From contig JACMIS010000250.1 of the NCBI GenBank assembly GCA_014381035.1, positions 1-5,409 on the forward strand: 5,409 nucleotides of DNA, read 5' to 3'. This stretch comes from Armatimonadota bacterium (lineage in GTDB: Bacteria; Armatimonadota; Armatimonadia; Armatimonadales; Armatimonadaceae). The translations under genes and the position numbers were made by a program. Positions 1-5,409 of this stretch are shown piece after piece (the first letter of the stretch is position 1; every line of letters starts with the position of its first letter). The notes under the pieces were generated by a model, which did not search any database, was not told where the DNA came from, and saw only the letters and a program-made list of their open reading frames with translations.

Positions 1-477
1 GTTTCGCAGACCGACCCGGCGTTTACCAGTGCGGCGTTCGGGCTGGCGCGGTGTCGGGCGCAGGGGAAAGATCGGGCCGGGGCGGTCGCCGCCTATCAAC
101 GAATTCCTGCGACTTCGCGGCGATACACGCTGGCGCAAGTCGCCCTCGCGCGGGTGCTGGTGCGCTCCGAACTCGCCCCGCCCGGCGCGACGGAGTTGGA
201 GCAAGCGTCGGCAACGGTACAGGCACTTTCGATGGAAGGGTACGCGCTCCACCAACTGTCCGTGGAACTGTTCCGCGCCGCGATCCGGCAGGTGGAAGCG
301 AAAGCGATCCCCGCCGGTGCCGCAAATCAGGTTCTGGGTCAGCCGCTGGAAACGAACGCGCTGCGCTTCGCGGTAGAGCGAGAACTACGCGCCTGCGCCC
401 GCTACGCGAAGTCCCGCGACGAGCAGATCACGTTGATCGATGCGGCGAACAAGGAACGACCACGGACACTGTTCTAG
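1..477 (+). CDS. PknG-like serine/threonine kinase, C-terminal helical (TPR) part, 5' truncated
   Basis: The frame is open from base 1 to the TAG at 475-477, giving 158 residues of a protein whose start lies outside the window. No kinase catalytic motifs are present. What is visible is an Ala/Leu/Arg-rich helical segment: a TPR-like stretch around residues 5-35 (DPAFTSAAFGLARC, then GDRAGAVAAY-like helix pairs), further helices to about 135, and a tail reading ITLIDAANKERPRTLF. From memory, this tail and the preceding helices match the C-terminus of PknG-family kinases (M. tuberculosis PknG ends in a similar DMANKVRP segment). In that family the C-terminal TPR domain follows a rubredoxin-like domain and the kinase, and helps dimerisation and substrate handling. 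Assignment as a kinase is inferred from the tail and from the PP2C, FHA and GlnX-like neighbours. A non-kinase TPR protein is the alternative. It lies 29 bp upstream of the phosphatase gene. Confidence 0.75.
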   Translation, partial: VSQTDPAFTSAAFGLARCRAQGKDRAGAVAAYQRIPATSRRYTLAQVALARVLVRSELAPPGATELEQASATVQALSMEGYALHQLSVELFRAAIRQVEAKAIPAGAANQVLGQPLETNALRFAVERELRACARYAKSRDEQITLIDAANKERPRTLF

Positions 478-506
478 ACCGGAACCTCGAAGAAAACATA
501 AACTTT

Positions 507-1556
507 ATGCCAATAATCTGCCCGAGGTGTGGGACAACAGCCCCCGATGGTGCCGCCTTTTGCGAGCGGGACGGAACCCAACTCCGCGAGACGACGGCGG
601 AAACGCCGATGCCTTCCGCCAGCCTCACCGTGTCCTTACCGGTGCCTACTCCCGCCACCGGTTGCCGGTGCGGGGCGGGACCGGAAGCCCGCGCGGACGG
701 CTACTGCAACTCCTGCGGGCGTAAGTGGGTGGAACCGCGCAAACCGCTCCCGCGCGATCACGTCGAACTGGCACTCTCGCTTTCGTTCGCGGGCGTGACC
801 GACCGGGGGCAACGCCACAGCAAGAATGAGGATGATTTCGCGATCTCCTTCACCGGCGCGGGGGCTGCTGTGCTGGTCGTTTGTGACGGCGTATCGTCGT
901 CGGAAGAAGCGGATCGCGCGTCCGCTATCGCGGCAAAGACGATGTGCGCCCGACTGAGCGAGCCGACCACGGACGGCGAGGGGGCTTTCCGCGAGGCGGT
1001 CGCCGCCGCGAATGTCGCCGTCTGCGCGTTACACAGCAACGCGCCCGGCGCGACTTCCGCGCCGCCGGAAACCACCGTCGTCGCCGCCATCGTCCGGGAA
1101 CGCGCGGCGATCCTCGGCTGGGTCGGCGATAGCCGCGCGTACTGGATCGACAGCTCCGACCCCACCGCCGCGCGACTCCTCAGCCACGACCATTCGTGGC
1201 TGAACGAGGTGGTAGATTCCGGCGAGATGACGGCGGCAGAGGCGGGCAAAAACCGGCTTGCCCACGCGATCACGCGTTGCCTCGGGACGTTCGACGACCC
1301 CAGCACCAGCGAACCGACAATTACGGAGTTTGCTTTCGGCGCGGCGGGCGGCTACCTGCTCCTTTGCTCCGACGGTTTGTGGAACTACGCGGAATCCCCC
1401 GCGCAGATCGCCGCGTTGGTCCACGCCGCGCCGCAGAGCGAGGGGGCGGTCGCCATCGCCCGACATCTCGTCGCTTGGGCGAACGCGCAAGGCGGGCGCG
1501 ACAACATCACGGTGGCATTGCTGGCGGTGCCCGCCGACGATACGGCAACGATTTGA
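507..1556 (+). CDS. PP2C-family protein Ser/Thr phosphatase with two N-terminal zinc ribbons
   Basis: This 349-residue protein should remove phosphate from Ser/Thr in the cytoplasm, opposing the kinase encoded upstream. Two zinc-ribbon motifs come first: C5-x2-C8 with C19 and probably D22, then C53-x-C55 with C67-x2-C70. The PPM/PP2C domain spans about residues 90-345. Its motifs are all recognisable: HSKNEDD (metal-site D109), VVCDGV (D127-G128), GWVGDSRAYW (D208), LLSHDHSW, LLLCSDGLW (D289) and GGRDNITV (D332-N333). The metal-coordinating aspartates therefore look intact. The usual DGMGG segment reads DGVSSSEEAD. The frame stays open upstream to about base 51, but that stretch overlaps the kinase gene. 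The ATG at 507 directly precedes the first ribbon and is the sensible start, although its ribosome site is weak (GAAGAAAA, 489-496). No membrane segment is seen, so this is a soluble enzyme. It is followed 13 bp later by the VWA gene. Confidence 0.93.
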   Translation: MPIICPRCGTTAPDGAAFCERDGTQLRETTAETPMPSASLTVSLPVPTPATGCRCGAGPEARADGYCNSCGRKWVEPRKPLPRDHVELALSLSFAGVTDRGQRHSKNEDDFAISFTGAGAAVLVVCDGVSSSEEADRASAIAAKTMCARLSEPTTDGEGAFREAVAAANVAVCALHSNAPGATSAPPETTVVAAIVRERAAILGWVGDSRAYWIDSSDPTAARLLSHDHSWLNEVVDSGEMTAAEAGKNRLAHAITRCLGTFDDPSTSEPTITEFAFGAAGGYLLLCSDGLWNYAESPAQIAALVHAAPQSEGAVAIARHLVAWANAQGGRDNITVALLAVPADDTATI

Positions 1557-1560
1557 GAAT

Positions 1561-1566
1561 GGAGAA
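1561..1566 (+). promoter_or_regulatory. Shine-Dalgarno site for the VWA gene
   Basis: GGAGAA lies 5 to 6 bases before the ATG at 1570, just after the phosphatase stop codon. It decides this start over the longer open frame, which extends back to 1258 inside the phosphatase gene. Confidence 0.7.
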
Positions 1567-1569
1567 ACA

Positions 1570-2853
1570 ATGAACTTTCAGATAGAAGCGTTTCAGAACC
1601 CCTATTTGCCCGCCGGGACCACGCGGGTAGACGCCGTGCTGACCGTCGCCGCTTCCGGGGACGCGGGCGTGCCGACCGGTGCTTCGAGCGGCGTCGTGGT
1701 CGGGATCATCGTGGACTGCTCCGGTTCGATGCAGGGCGACCGAATCGAGGCGGTGCGCCACGCGACGCGCAAAGCCATTTCCCTCCTCGGCGAGCAGATG
1801 TACTTTTTCGTGGTCCGATTCAGCACCACCGCCGAACTGGTGTATCCGCTCTCCCAGGCGAGCGAGGCGCACAAAGCGCGGGCGGACGCGGCGGTGCGCG
1901 GCATCGCGGCGGGGGGCGGTACCGCGATGTCCACGGGACTCGAACTCGCCCGCGAACAGTTCGCACAGCTTCAGGGCGCGATCAGCCAGGCGTTATTTCT
2001 GACCGACGGCAAGAACGACGGCGCGGACGAAGCGCGGCTCGACGGCGTGTTGAGCCGGTGCGAGGGCGTATTCCAGTGCGAATGTCGCGGCGTCGGCACC
2101 GACTGGCAGCCCGACCAGTTGAAGAAGATCGCGGCGAAACTCCTCGGCGGGGCGGCGATCATCGCCGAACCGGCGGGGATGGAAGCAGATTTCGCGCAGG
2201 CGATCCAGTCCGCGTCCGGGCGCGGCGTCGGCAACGTCCGCTTGCGCCTGTGGACCCCGAAAACCGCACGGGTCGTCGCCGTCAAGCAGATGAGTCCGAC
2301 GATAGAGGTGCTGACGGATCGCGGGACGCCGGTGGACGCGCAGTCCACGGATTATCCGACCGGCGCATGGGGTTCCGAGTCGCGCGATTATTACGTCGCC
2401 GTCGAAATGAACGCGGCGGGCGACATCGGCGACGAGATGCTCGCCGCGCGTCCGTCGCTCGTGTACGACGCGGGCGGGGTGACGCAGGAAATCAAGAACC
2501 CCGCCGCCCGGATTCTCGCCTCCTGGACCGGCGACGAAGCGTTGTCCGCACGCATCAACGCGCAGGTCGCGCACTACACCGGGCAAGCCGAACTGGCGAG
2601 CACGATTCAGGAAGGCCTGGAAGCCCGCGCCAAAGGCGACGTAGAATCCGCGACGCGCCTGCTGGGACGCGCCGCGAAACTCGCCGCCGAATCCGGCAAC
2701 GACGAAACCACCTCCCGCCTGAAAAAAGTCGTGGACATCGTGGACGAACGCGAAGGGACGGTCCGCCTCAAAGGGGCCGTGAAAAAGTCCGACGAGATGG
2801 ACCTGGACCTCGGTTCGACCCGTACCTCCCGCGCCAAACGCCCCGCCCCGTAA
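1570..2853 (+). CDS. VWA-domain protein with intact MIDAS and a Thr-containing C-terminal tail
   Basis: This 427-residue cytoplasmic protein has no signal peptide or membrane segment. A von Willebrand factor A domain spans about residues 40-215. Its metal-ion-dependent adhesion site is complete: D49-C-S51-G-S53 (DCSGSM), T118 in GGGTAMSTGL, and D146 in LFLTDGKND. Residues 220-315 look like a beta-rich domain, and 320-400 are helical (SARINAQVAHYTGQAEL, then an Ala-rich helix pair). The acidic tail ends DLDLGSTRTS followed by basic residues. VWA domains with MIDAS usually bind partner proteins through a divalent metal. From memory, similar VWA proteins with a GST-[RK]-T tail occur in actinobacterial clusters with PP2C and FHA genes. 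A scaffold or phospho-substrate role in this circuit is inference. The start is set by GGAGAA at 1561-1566. The FHA gene follows after 25 bp. Confidence 0.92.
   Translation: MNFQIEAFQNPYLPAGTTRVDAVLTVAASGDAGVPTGASSGVVVGIIVDCSGSMQGDRIEAVRHATRKAISLLGEQMYFFVVRFSTTAELVYPLSQASEAHKARADAAVRGIAAGGGTAMSTGLELAREQFAQLQGAISQALFLTDGKNDGADEARLDGVLSRCEGVFQCECRGVGTDWQPDQLKKIAAKLLGGAAIIAEPAGMEADFAQAIQSASGRGVGNVRLRLWTPKTARVVAVKQMSPTIEVLTDRGTPVDAQSTDYPTGAWGSESRDYYVAVEMNAAGDIGDEMLAARPSLVYDAGGVTQEIKNPAARILASWTGDEALSARINAQVAHYTGQAELASTIQEGLEARAKGDVESATRLLGRAAKLAAESGNDETTSRLKKVVDIVDEREGTVRLKGAVKKSDEMDLDLGSTRTSRAKRPAP
2800..2829 (+). other. Acidic STRT tail of the VWA protein, candidate phosphothreonine site
   Basis: Residues 411-420 of the VWA protein read DLDLGSTRTS, directly after a run of charged residues (KKSDEM) and before a basic end (RAKRPAP). 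The segment is probably disordered and offers T417 and T419 as phosphoacceptors. The next gene encodes an FHA domain, which binds phosphothreonine peptides, and a kinase and a phosphatase precede it. Phosphorylation here is inferred, not shown. Confidence 0.4.
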
Positions 2854-2878
2854 AACCACCCGAAAAGAACACACGTTT

Positions 2879-3625
2879 ATGTCAGCCATCACCTATGATT
2901 GCCCGAATGGGCACCCATCCACCGACCCGGAATACTGTTCCGAGTGCGGCAAGAAACTATCCGCCACATCGGTGAGTGCCCCGGCGGGGGCACCGCCGAA
3001 CAGCACCGCCCTGCCATCAACCACCGGCAACGGCGGCGAGGCGTGTCCCGACTGCGGCACCCCCCGCGCCACGCCCACCGCCGTCTTTTGCGAAGTATGT
3101 CGTTATAACTTCGTCAGTAAGCAGTCATGGACGCCGAACGCTCCGATGACTGCCCCGGCGACTCCTGCCACGGCGACAGCGGCACCGCCGCTCCCGACAC
3201 CCGCCCCCCCACCGCTACCGACCGGTACGCCCCCCGATCTACCGCGCCGGTGGGAAGCCGTCGCCGTGGTAGACCCGGCACTCTATGTCGATCCCGACCC
3301 GGCGAACCCTCTTCCGACGGGAACGCCGGAGCGCGTTTTCCCGCTCGATTTCCCCGAAAACTTGATCGGACGCCGTAGCGAGCGACGGGCGATCTACCCG
3401 GAGATCGACCTGTCCGGCGATTCCGGCGTGTCGTCGCGCCACGCGATCGTGTACCGCGAGGCGGACGGATCGCTGTCCTTCTTAGACGTCGGCTCGACAA
3501 ACGGCTCGCAGGTCAACGGGGCGGAAGTCGCGCCGGGGGTGCGGGTGCCGCTCGCGGACGGCGACCAGATCACCGTCGGTTGCTGGACGCGCATCACGCT
3601 TCGCGCCGCCGGAGGGAAGCCATGA
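2879..3625 (+). CDS. FHA-domain protein with two zinc ribbons and a Pro/Thr-rich linker
   Basis: This 248-residue soluble protein is the likely phosphothreonine reader of the operon. Ribbon one is C8-x3-H12 with C20-x2-C23; ribbon two is C56-x2-C59 with C71-x2-C74. A low-complexity linker rich in Pro, Ala and Thr runs from about residue 84 to 148. The C-terminal FHA domain covers about 160-242 and has the expected landmarks: IGRR (G164, R165), GVSSRHA (S185, R187, H188) and DVGSTNGSQVNG (S206, T207, N208, G209). Phosphopeptide-binding positions therefore appear intact. In mycobacteria the FHA partner of PknG is GarA, which has a short N-terminal phosphorylated segment instead of zinc ribbons; this protein is larger and organised differently, so the name garA is not used. 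The ATG at 2879 has only a weak GA-rich site upstream (GAAAAGAA). Its stop overlaps the start of the membrane gene by four bases (ATGA). Confidence 0.93.
   Translation: MSAITYDCPNGHPSTDPEYCSECGKKLSATSVSAPAGAPPNSTALPSTTGNGGEACPDCGTPRATPTAVFCEVCRYNFVSKQSWTPNAPMTAPATPATATAAPPLPTPAPPPLPTGTPPDLPRRWEAVAVVDPALYVDPDPANPLPTGTPERVFPLDFPENLIGRRSERRAIYPEIDLSGDSGVSSRHAIVYREADGSLSFLDVGSTNGSQVNGAEVAPGVRVPLADGDQITVGCWTRITLRAAGGKP
3611..3616 (+). promoter_or_regulatory. Shine-Dalgarno site for the GlnX-like gene
   Basis: GGAGGG, the strongest ribosome site in the window, lies inside the last codons of the FHA gene about six bases before the ATG at 3622. It favours that start over the in-frame ATG at 3580, 14 codons earlier, and fits translational coupling through the ATGA overlap. 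Confidence 0.75.
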
Positions 3626-5001
3626 GTGCCCGTTCTGCCGCGACCCCAGCAGACGCCGACCGCTGGAAGACGCCCCGCCTGTTGCAAATAACCATCGGCG
3701 CGATATTCCTCGCGGCGGTCCTGTTCTTCTGGGCGTCCCTTGCGGGCGTCCGCGCCATGCGGAACCGGGTCCAGAGCATCGGCAAAGATTCCGTGCCCAG
3801 TATCCTCGCCGCGCAACGGCTCAAGGTCAGCCTCGCCGACCTCGATGCGAACGTCGTCAACGAGTTGATCGTCGCGCCGGGCAAAAGCCCCGCCTCCATC
3901 AAAGGTTATGTCACACGGCGGCAGGAAATCACGGACAGCCTGATCCGCGCGGCGGAAAATATCACGTACGGCGACCTGGAACGAAAACCGATCACCGACC
4001 TGACGAACGCGCTTTCGGCGTACGAACGGCTCGCGATCAAGGCGCGGACGCTCCACCAGCGCGGCGAGGAGCGCGGCGCGACGGCGACGTACCGGGATGC
4101 ACTCGCGCAGCTTCATGGCGCGCTCTATCCGGCATCGGAACTGCTGGCGAAGGCCAACACAGATGCCCTGCTGCGTCAGGAAAAAGTGATCGGCACGAAC
4201 ACGGCCATCGCGGCGGGACTTACCCTGCTGACGGGCGTACTACTCCTGGGGGTCCTGGTAGAATCGCAGGTGCTTCTTTTCCGGCGCACGAACCGTCTAT
4301 TTAACCCTGCGCTACTGGCAGCGACGACTGTCGCGGTCGTGTCGCTCGGGCTTCTTCTGCGGTCGTTCGCGGTGGCGCAAGAGCAGGTACGTATCGCCCG
4401 CGACGACGCCTTCGTCTCGCTTTCCGCGCTGTGGCAGGCACGGGCAACCGCCTATGACGCGAACTCGGACGAAAGTCGCTGGTTGTATGACCGCGACCGC
4501 CGTCCGGAACTGGAGAAGTCGTTTATGGACAAAACGGCGCTGCTCCTGAAACTTCCCGCCGGGCAGTCCTACGCCGCCATGACACAGGCGACGGCGAACC
4601 CAGCCGCCTTGCCAGCCGACACGAGCGGCTATCTCGCGCAGGAACTCGGCAATATTACGTTCCCCGGTGAGCGCGAAGTCGCGGAGGGGACGGTCCGTGC
4701 CTGGGGCGTTTACTACGCCGCCGACGAAAAGATCCGCGCCCTGGAAAACAACGGTCAGCATGAGGAAGCGGTGCGATTTTGCATCAGCATGGCACCCGGC
4801 GATTCGAACTGGGCATATGCGCAGTACGATCAGGCGCTGGATAAGACAATCGAGATCAATCAAAAGGCGTTCGATGCAGCAATCGAGCGCGGGTTTGGCG
4901 CAGTGCGCGGCTACGACGTCGGACTTCCGGTGGCGGTATTACTCGTCGGCGGACTGGCGTTCGCAGGCATCCGCCCCCGCCTGCGCGAGTACGACGTATG
5001 A
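3622..5001 (+). CDS. GlnX-like membrane sensor with four membrane helices and two extracytoplasmic domains
   Basis: The 459-residue product has four hydrophobic segments, at about residues 19-41, 192-216, 228-248 and 433-449. A short Arg-containing loop (FRRTNRL) joins the second and third. With the N-terminus and the C-terminal RPRLREYDV end inside, residues 42-191 and 249-432 form two large outer domains that look almost wholly helical. No kinase, HAMP, methyl-accepting or cyclase domain follows, so any signal must pass to a separate partner. In mycobacteria, a membrane protein of this layout (GlnX) and a binding protein (GlnH) are encoded next to pknG and act in amino-acid sensing through the kinase. 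The similarity here rests on architecture, the short inside tail and gene context, not on an alignment. Each half begins with a comparable helix, suggesting internal duplication. It is translationally coupled to the FHA gene, and another ATG (4998) overlaps its stop. Confidence 0.8.
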   Translation: MSARSAATPADADRWKTPRLLQITIGAIFLAAVLFFWASLAGVRAMRNRVQSIGKDSVPSILAAQRLKVSLADLDANVVNELIVAPGKSPASIKGYVTRRQEITDSLIRAAENITYGDLERKPITDLTNALSAYERLAIKARTLHQRGEERGATATYRDALAQLHGALYPASELLAKANTDALLRQEKVIGTNTAIAAGLTLLTGVLLLGVLVESQVLLFRRTNRLFNPALLAATTVAVVSLGLLLRSFAVAQEQVRIARDDAFVSLSALWQARATAYDANSDESRWLYDRDRRPELEKSFMDKTALLLKLPAGQSYAAMTQATANPAALPADTSGYLAQELGNITFPGEREVAEGTVRAWGVYYAADEKIRALENNGQHEEAVRFCISMAPGDSNWAYAQYDQALDKTIEINQKAFDAAIERGFGAVRGYDVGLPVAVLLVGGLAFAGIRPRLREYDV

Positions 5002-5252
5002 CTTTTTTCGCTTCTTTTCTTTTCGTCCTTCGCGGACGGCGCCAACCTTACGTTGGATCGTTGTACCTGCGGTGCTCGTTATTGCTTGGTGGTTTTTCTC
5101 ACCGACGGCGGCAACGACTGGGCAGCCGATGGAAAATACTCGAAGATGTCGAGGACGCGATCCGCCGTAAGGCTTATATCATATATGGAACTACTATTCC
5201 TATCCTGCGACATCGAGAAGATTGTAGCATTGATACTTCCCTGGCGCAATAG
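4998..5252 (+). pseudogene. Apparently frameshifted start of a signal-anchored protein, possibly a GlnH-like binding-protein remnant
   Basis: An ATG at 4998 overlaps the membrane gene's stop as ATGA, as expected for a next operon member. Read straight through, the frame runs 84 codons to 5252 and looks unlike a protein start. If reading slips by -1 at the six T of 5003-5008, it instead gives MTFFRFFSFRPSRTAPTLRW followed by IVVPAVLVIAWWFFSP, a convincing basic-then-hydrophobic signal anchor. That frame stops at 5170 after 57 residues. Around 5130-5250 the unshifted frame again looks protein-like (WKILEDVEDAIRRKAYIIYG, then TTIPILRHRED), loosely recalling the start of family 3 solute-binding proteins. 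The simplest reading is a decayed gene with at least two frame breaks; sequencing errors are possible. A binding protein is what mycobacterial context predicts here, but the residue evidence is weak. A real short membrane peptide is the alternative. Confidence 0.4.
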
Positions 5253-5351
5253 TCAGCACTTCGCCGGGAGTGGATCAGAAGACGGAATGGGGCAGTAAGC
5301 CTGATAGGAATGTACGCCCCTCTGCGCGTCAATTGCCTGGAATGTAGGCAG
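5171..5351. other. Low-GC segment between convergent genes, no convincing intact gene
   Basis: Composition drops sharply here: 44 of the 100 bases at 5161-5260 are G or C by hand count, against about two thirds in the operon. The left part overlaps the proposed gene remnant. Small items only are present: an AT stretch (TATATCATATAT, 5176-5187), an 8-base direct repeat GGAATGTA at 5307-5314 and 5339-5346, and a short inverted repeat at 5334-5350. No RNA gene, insertion-sequence end or T-tailed terminator is evident. The segment could be a decayed junction or an old insertion or deletion scar. Confidence 0.5.
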
Positions 5352-5409
5352 TCACAGTGTCCAGAACTGAACGAGACCGTGCTTGTCGGCGGTGGCGAGC
5401 GTGGCTCCA
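5352..5409 (-). CDS. C-terminal end of a probable WD40-repeat protein, truncated by the window edge
   Basis: On the minus strand, codons from 5408 down to the TGA at 5352-5354 read GATLATADKHGLVQFWTL and then stop. The pattern LATA-D-x-G-x-V-x-x-W is the hallmark of the last strands of a WD40 blade, where Asp and Trp occupy the usual places. Ending right after a blade is typical of beta-propeller proteins. Only 18 residues are visible, so the family call is tentative and nothing can be said about the rest. The gene converges on the operon. Confidence 0.5.
   Translation of the reverse strand, partial: GATLATADKHGLVQFWTL

Noticed and set aside
51..506. N-terminal extension of the phosphatase frame back to base 51
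   Set aside because: It overlaps the kinase C-terminus. Its translation is low-complexity Arg/Gly/Ala, and the first zinc ribbon begins right after the ATG at 507.
1993..2892. Minus-strand open frame of 299 codons opposite the VWA gene
   Set aside because: It lies antisense to a well-supported gene with intact MIDAS motifs. The translation has no recognisable motif and is rich in Arg, Gly, His and Phe, as expected from the complement of high-GC codons.
2058..2975. Plus-strand open frame of 305 codons overlapping the VWA and FHA genes
   Set aside because: It is an extremely Arg-rich out-of-frame reading of high-GC DNA with no motif; the overlapping frame encodes the VWA domain.
3394..4116. 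Minus-strand open frame of 240 codons across the FHA and membrane genes
   Set aside because: It spans the junction of two confident genes on the other strand, is Arg-rich, and shows no domain signature.
5024..5038. Hairpin CGTCC-TTCGC-GGACG as a transcription terminator for the operon
   Set aside because: The T-rich tract lies before the stem, not after it, on the plus strand, and the minus-strand reading is followed by A-rich sequence, so neither strand has terminator form.
5053..5298. Plus-strand open frame of 81 codons in the low-GC segment
   Set aside because: It has no ribosome site, no recognisable motif, and overlaps the better signal-anchor frame.
5332..5352. Inverted repeat TGCCT/AGGCA (extended by two weaker pairs) as terminator of the WD40 gene
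   Set aside because: It sits directly after the minus-strand stop, but the stem is short and only two T follow before GACGCG; support is too weak.

Overview
The window is high-GC bacterial DNA (roughly two thirds G+C by eye in the coding part). It carries a compact plus-strand operon for protein phosphorylation on Ser/Thr. The host cannot be named from the sequence. The gene set is best known from actinobacteria, but zinc ribbons on the signalling proteins and a WD40-type gene at the edge would also fit Armatimonadota, Planctomycetota or Chloroflexota.

Layout: (1) 1-477 is the 3' end of a PknG-like Ser/Thr kinase, helical C-terminal part only. (2) 507-1556 encodes a PP2C phosphatase with two N-terminal zinc ribbons. 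(3) 1570-2853 encodes a VWA-domain protein with an intact MIDAS motif and a Thr-containing tail. (4) 2879-3625 encodes an FHA-domain protein with two zinc ribbons and a Pro/Thr-rich linker. (5) 3622-5001 encodes a four-helix membrane protein with two large extracytoplasmic domains, resembling the GlnX-type protein found beside mycobacterial pknG. (6) From 4998 a further reading frame starts in an ATGA overlap but appears broken: a signal-anchor-like segment lies in the -1 frame after a run of six T. It is followed by low-GC sequence without a convincing gene. (7) At the right edge, the last codons of a convergent minus-strand gene look like the end of a WD40 repeat.

How the parts may work together (inference): the membrane protein senses an external ligand, perhaps an amino acid delivered by a binding protein that here is lost or fragmentary. 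The kinase phosphorylates cytoplasmic targets, the PP2C protein removes the phosphate, the FHA protein reads phosphothreonine, and the VWA protein acts as a metal-dependent scaffold whose tail may be a phosphosite. All junctions are short or overlapping, so one transcript is likely. No promoter or terminator could be supported; the operon probably begins upstream of the window.
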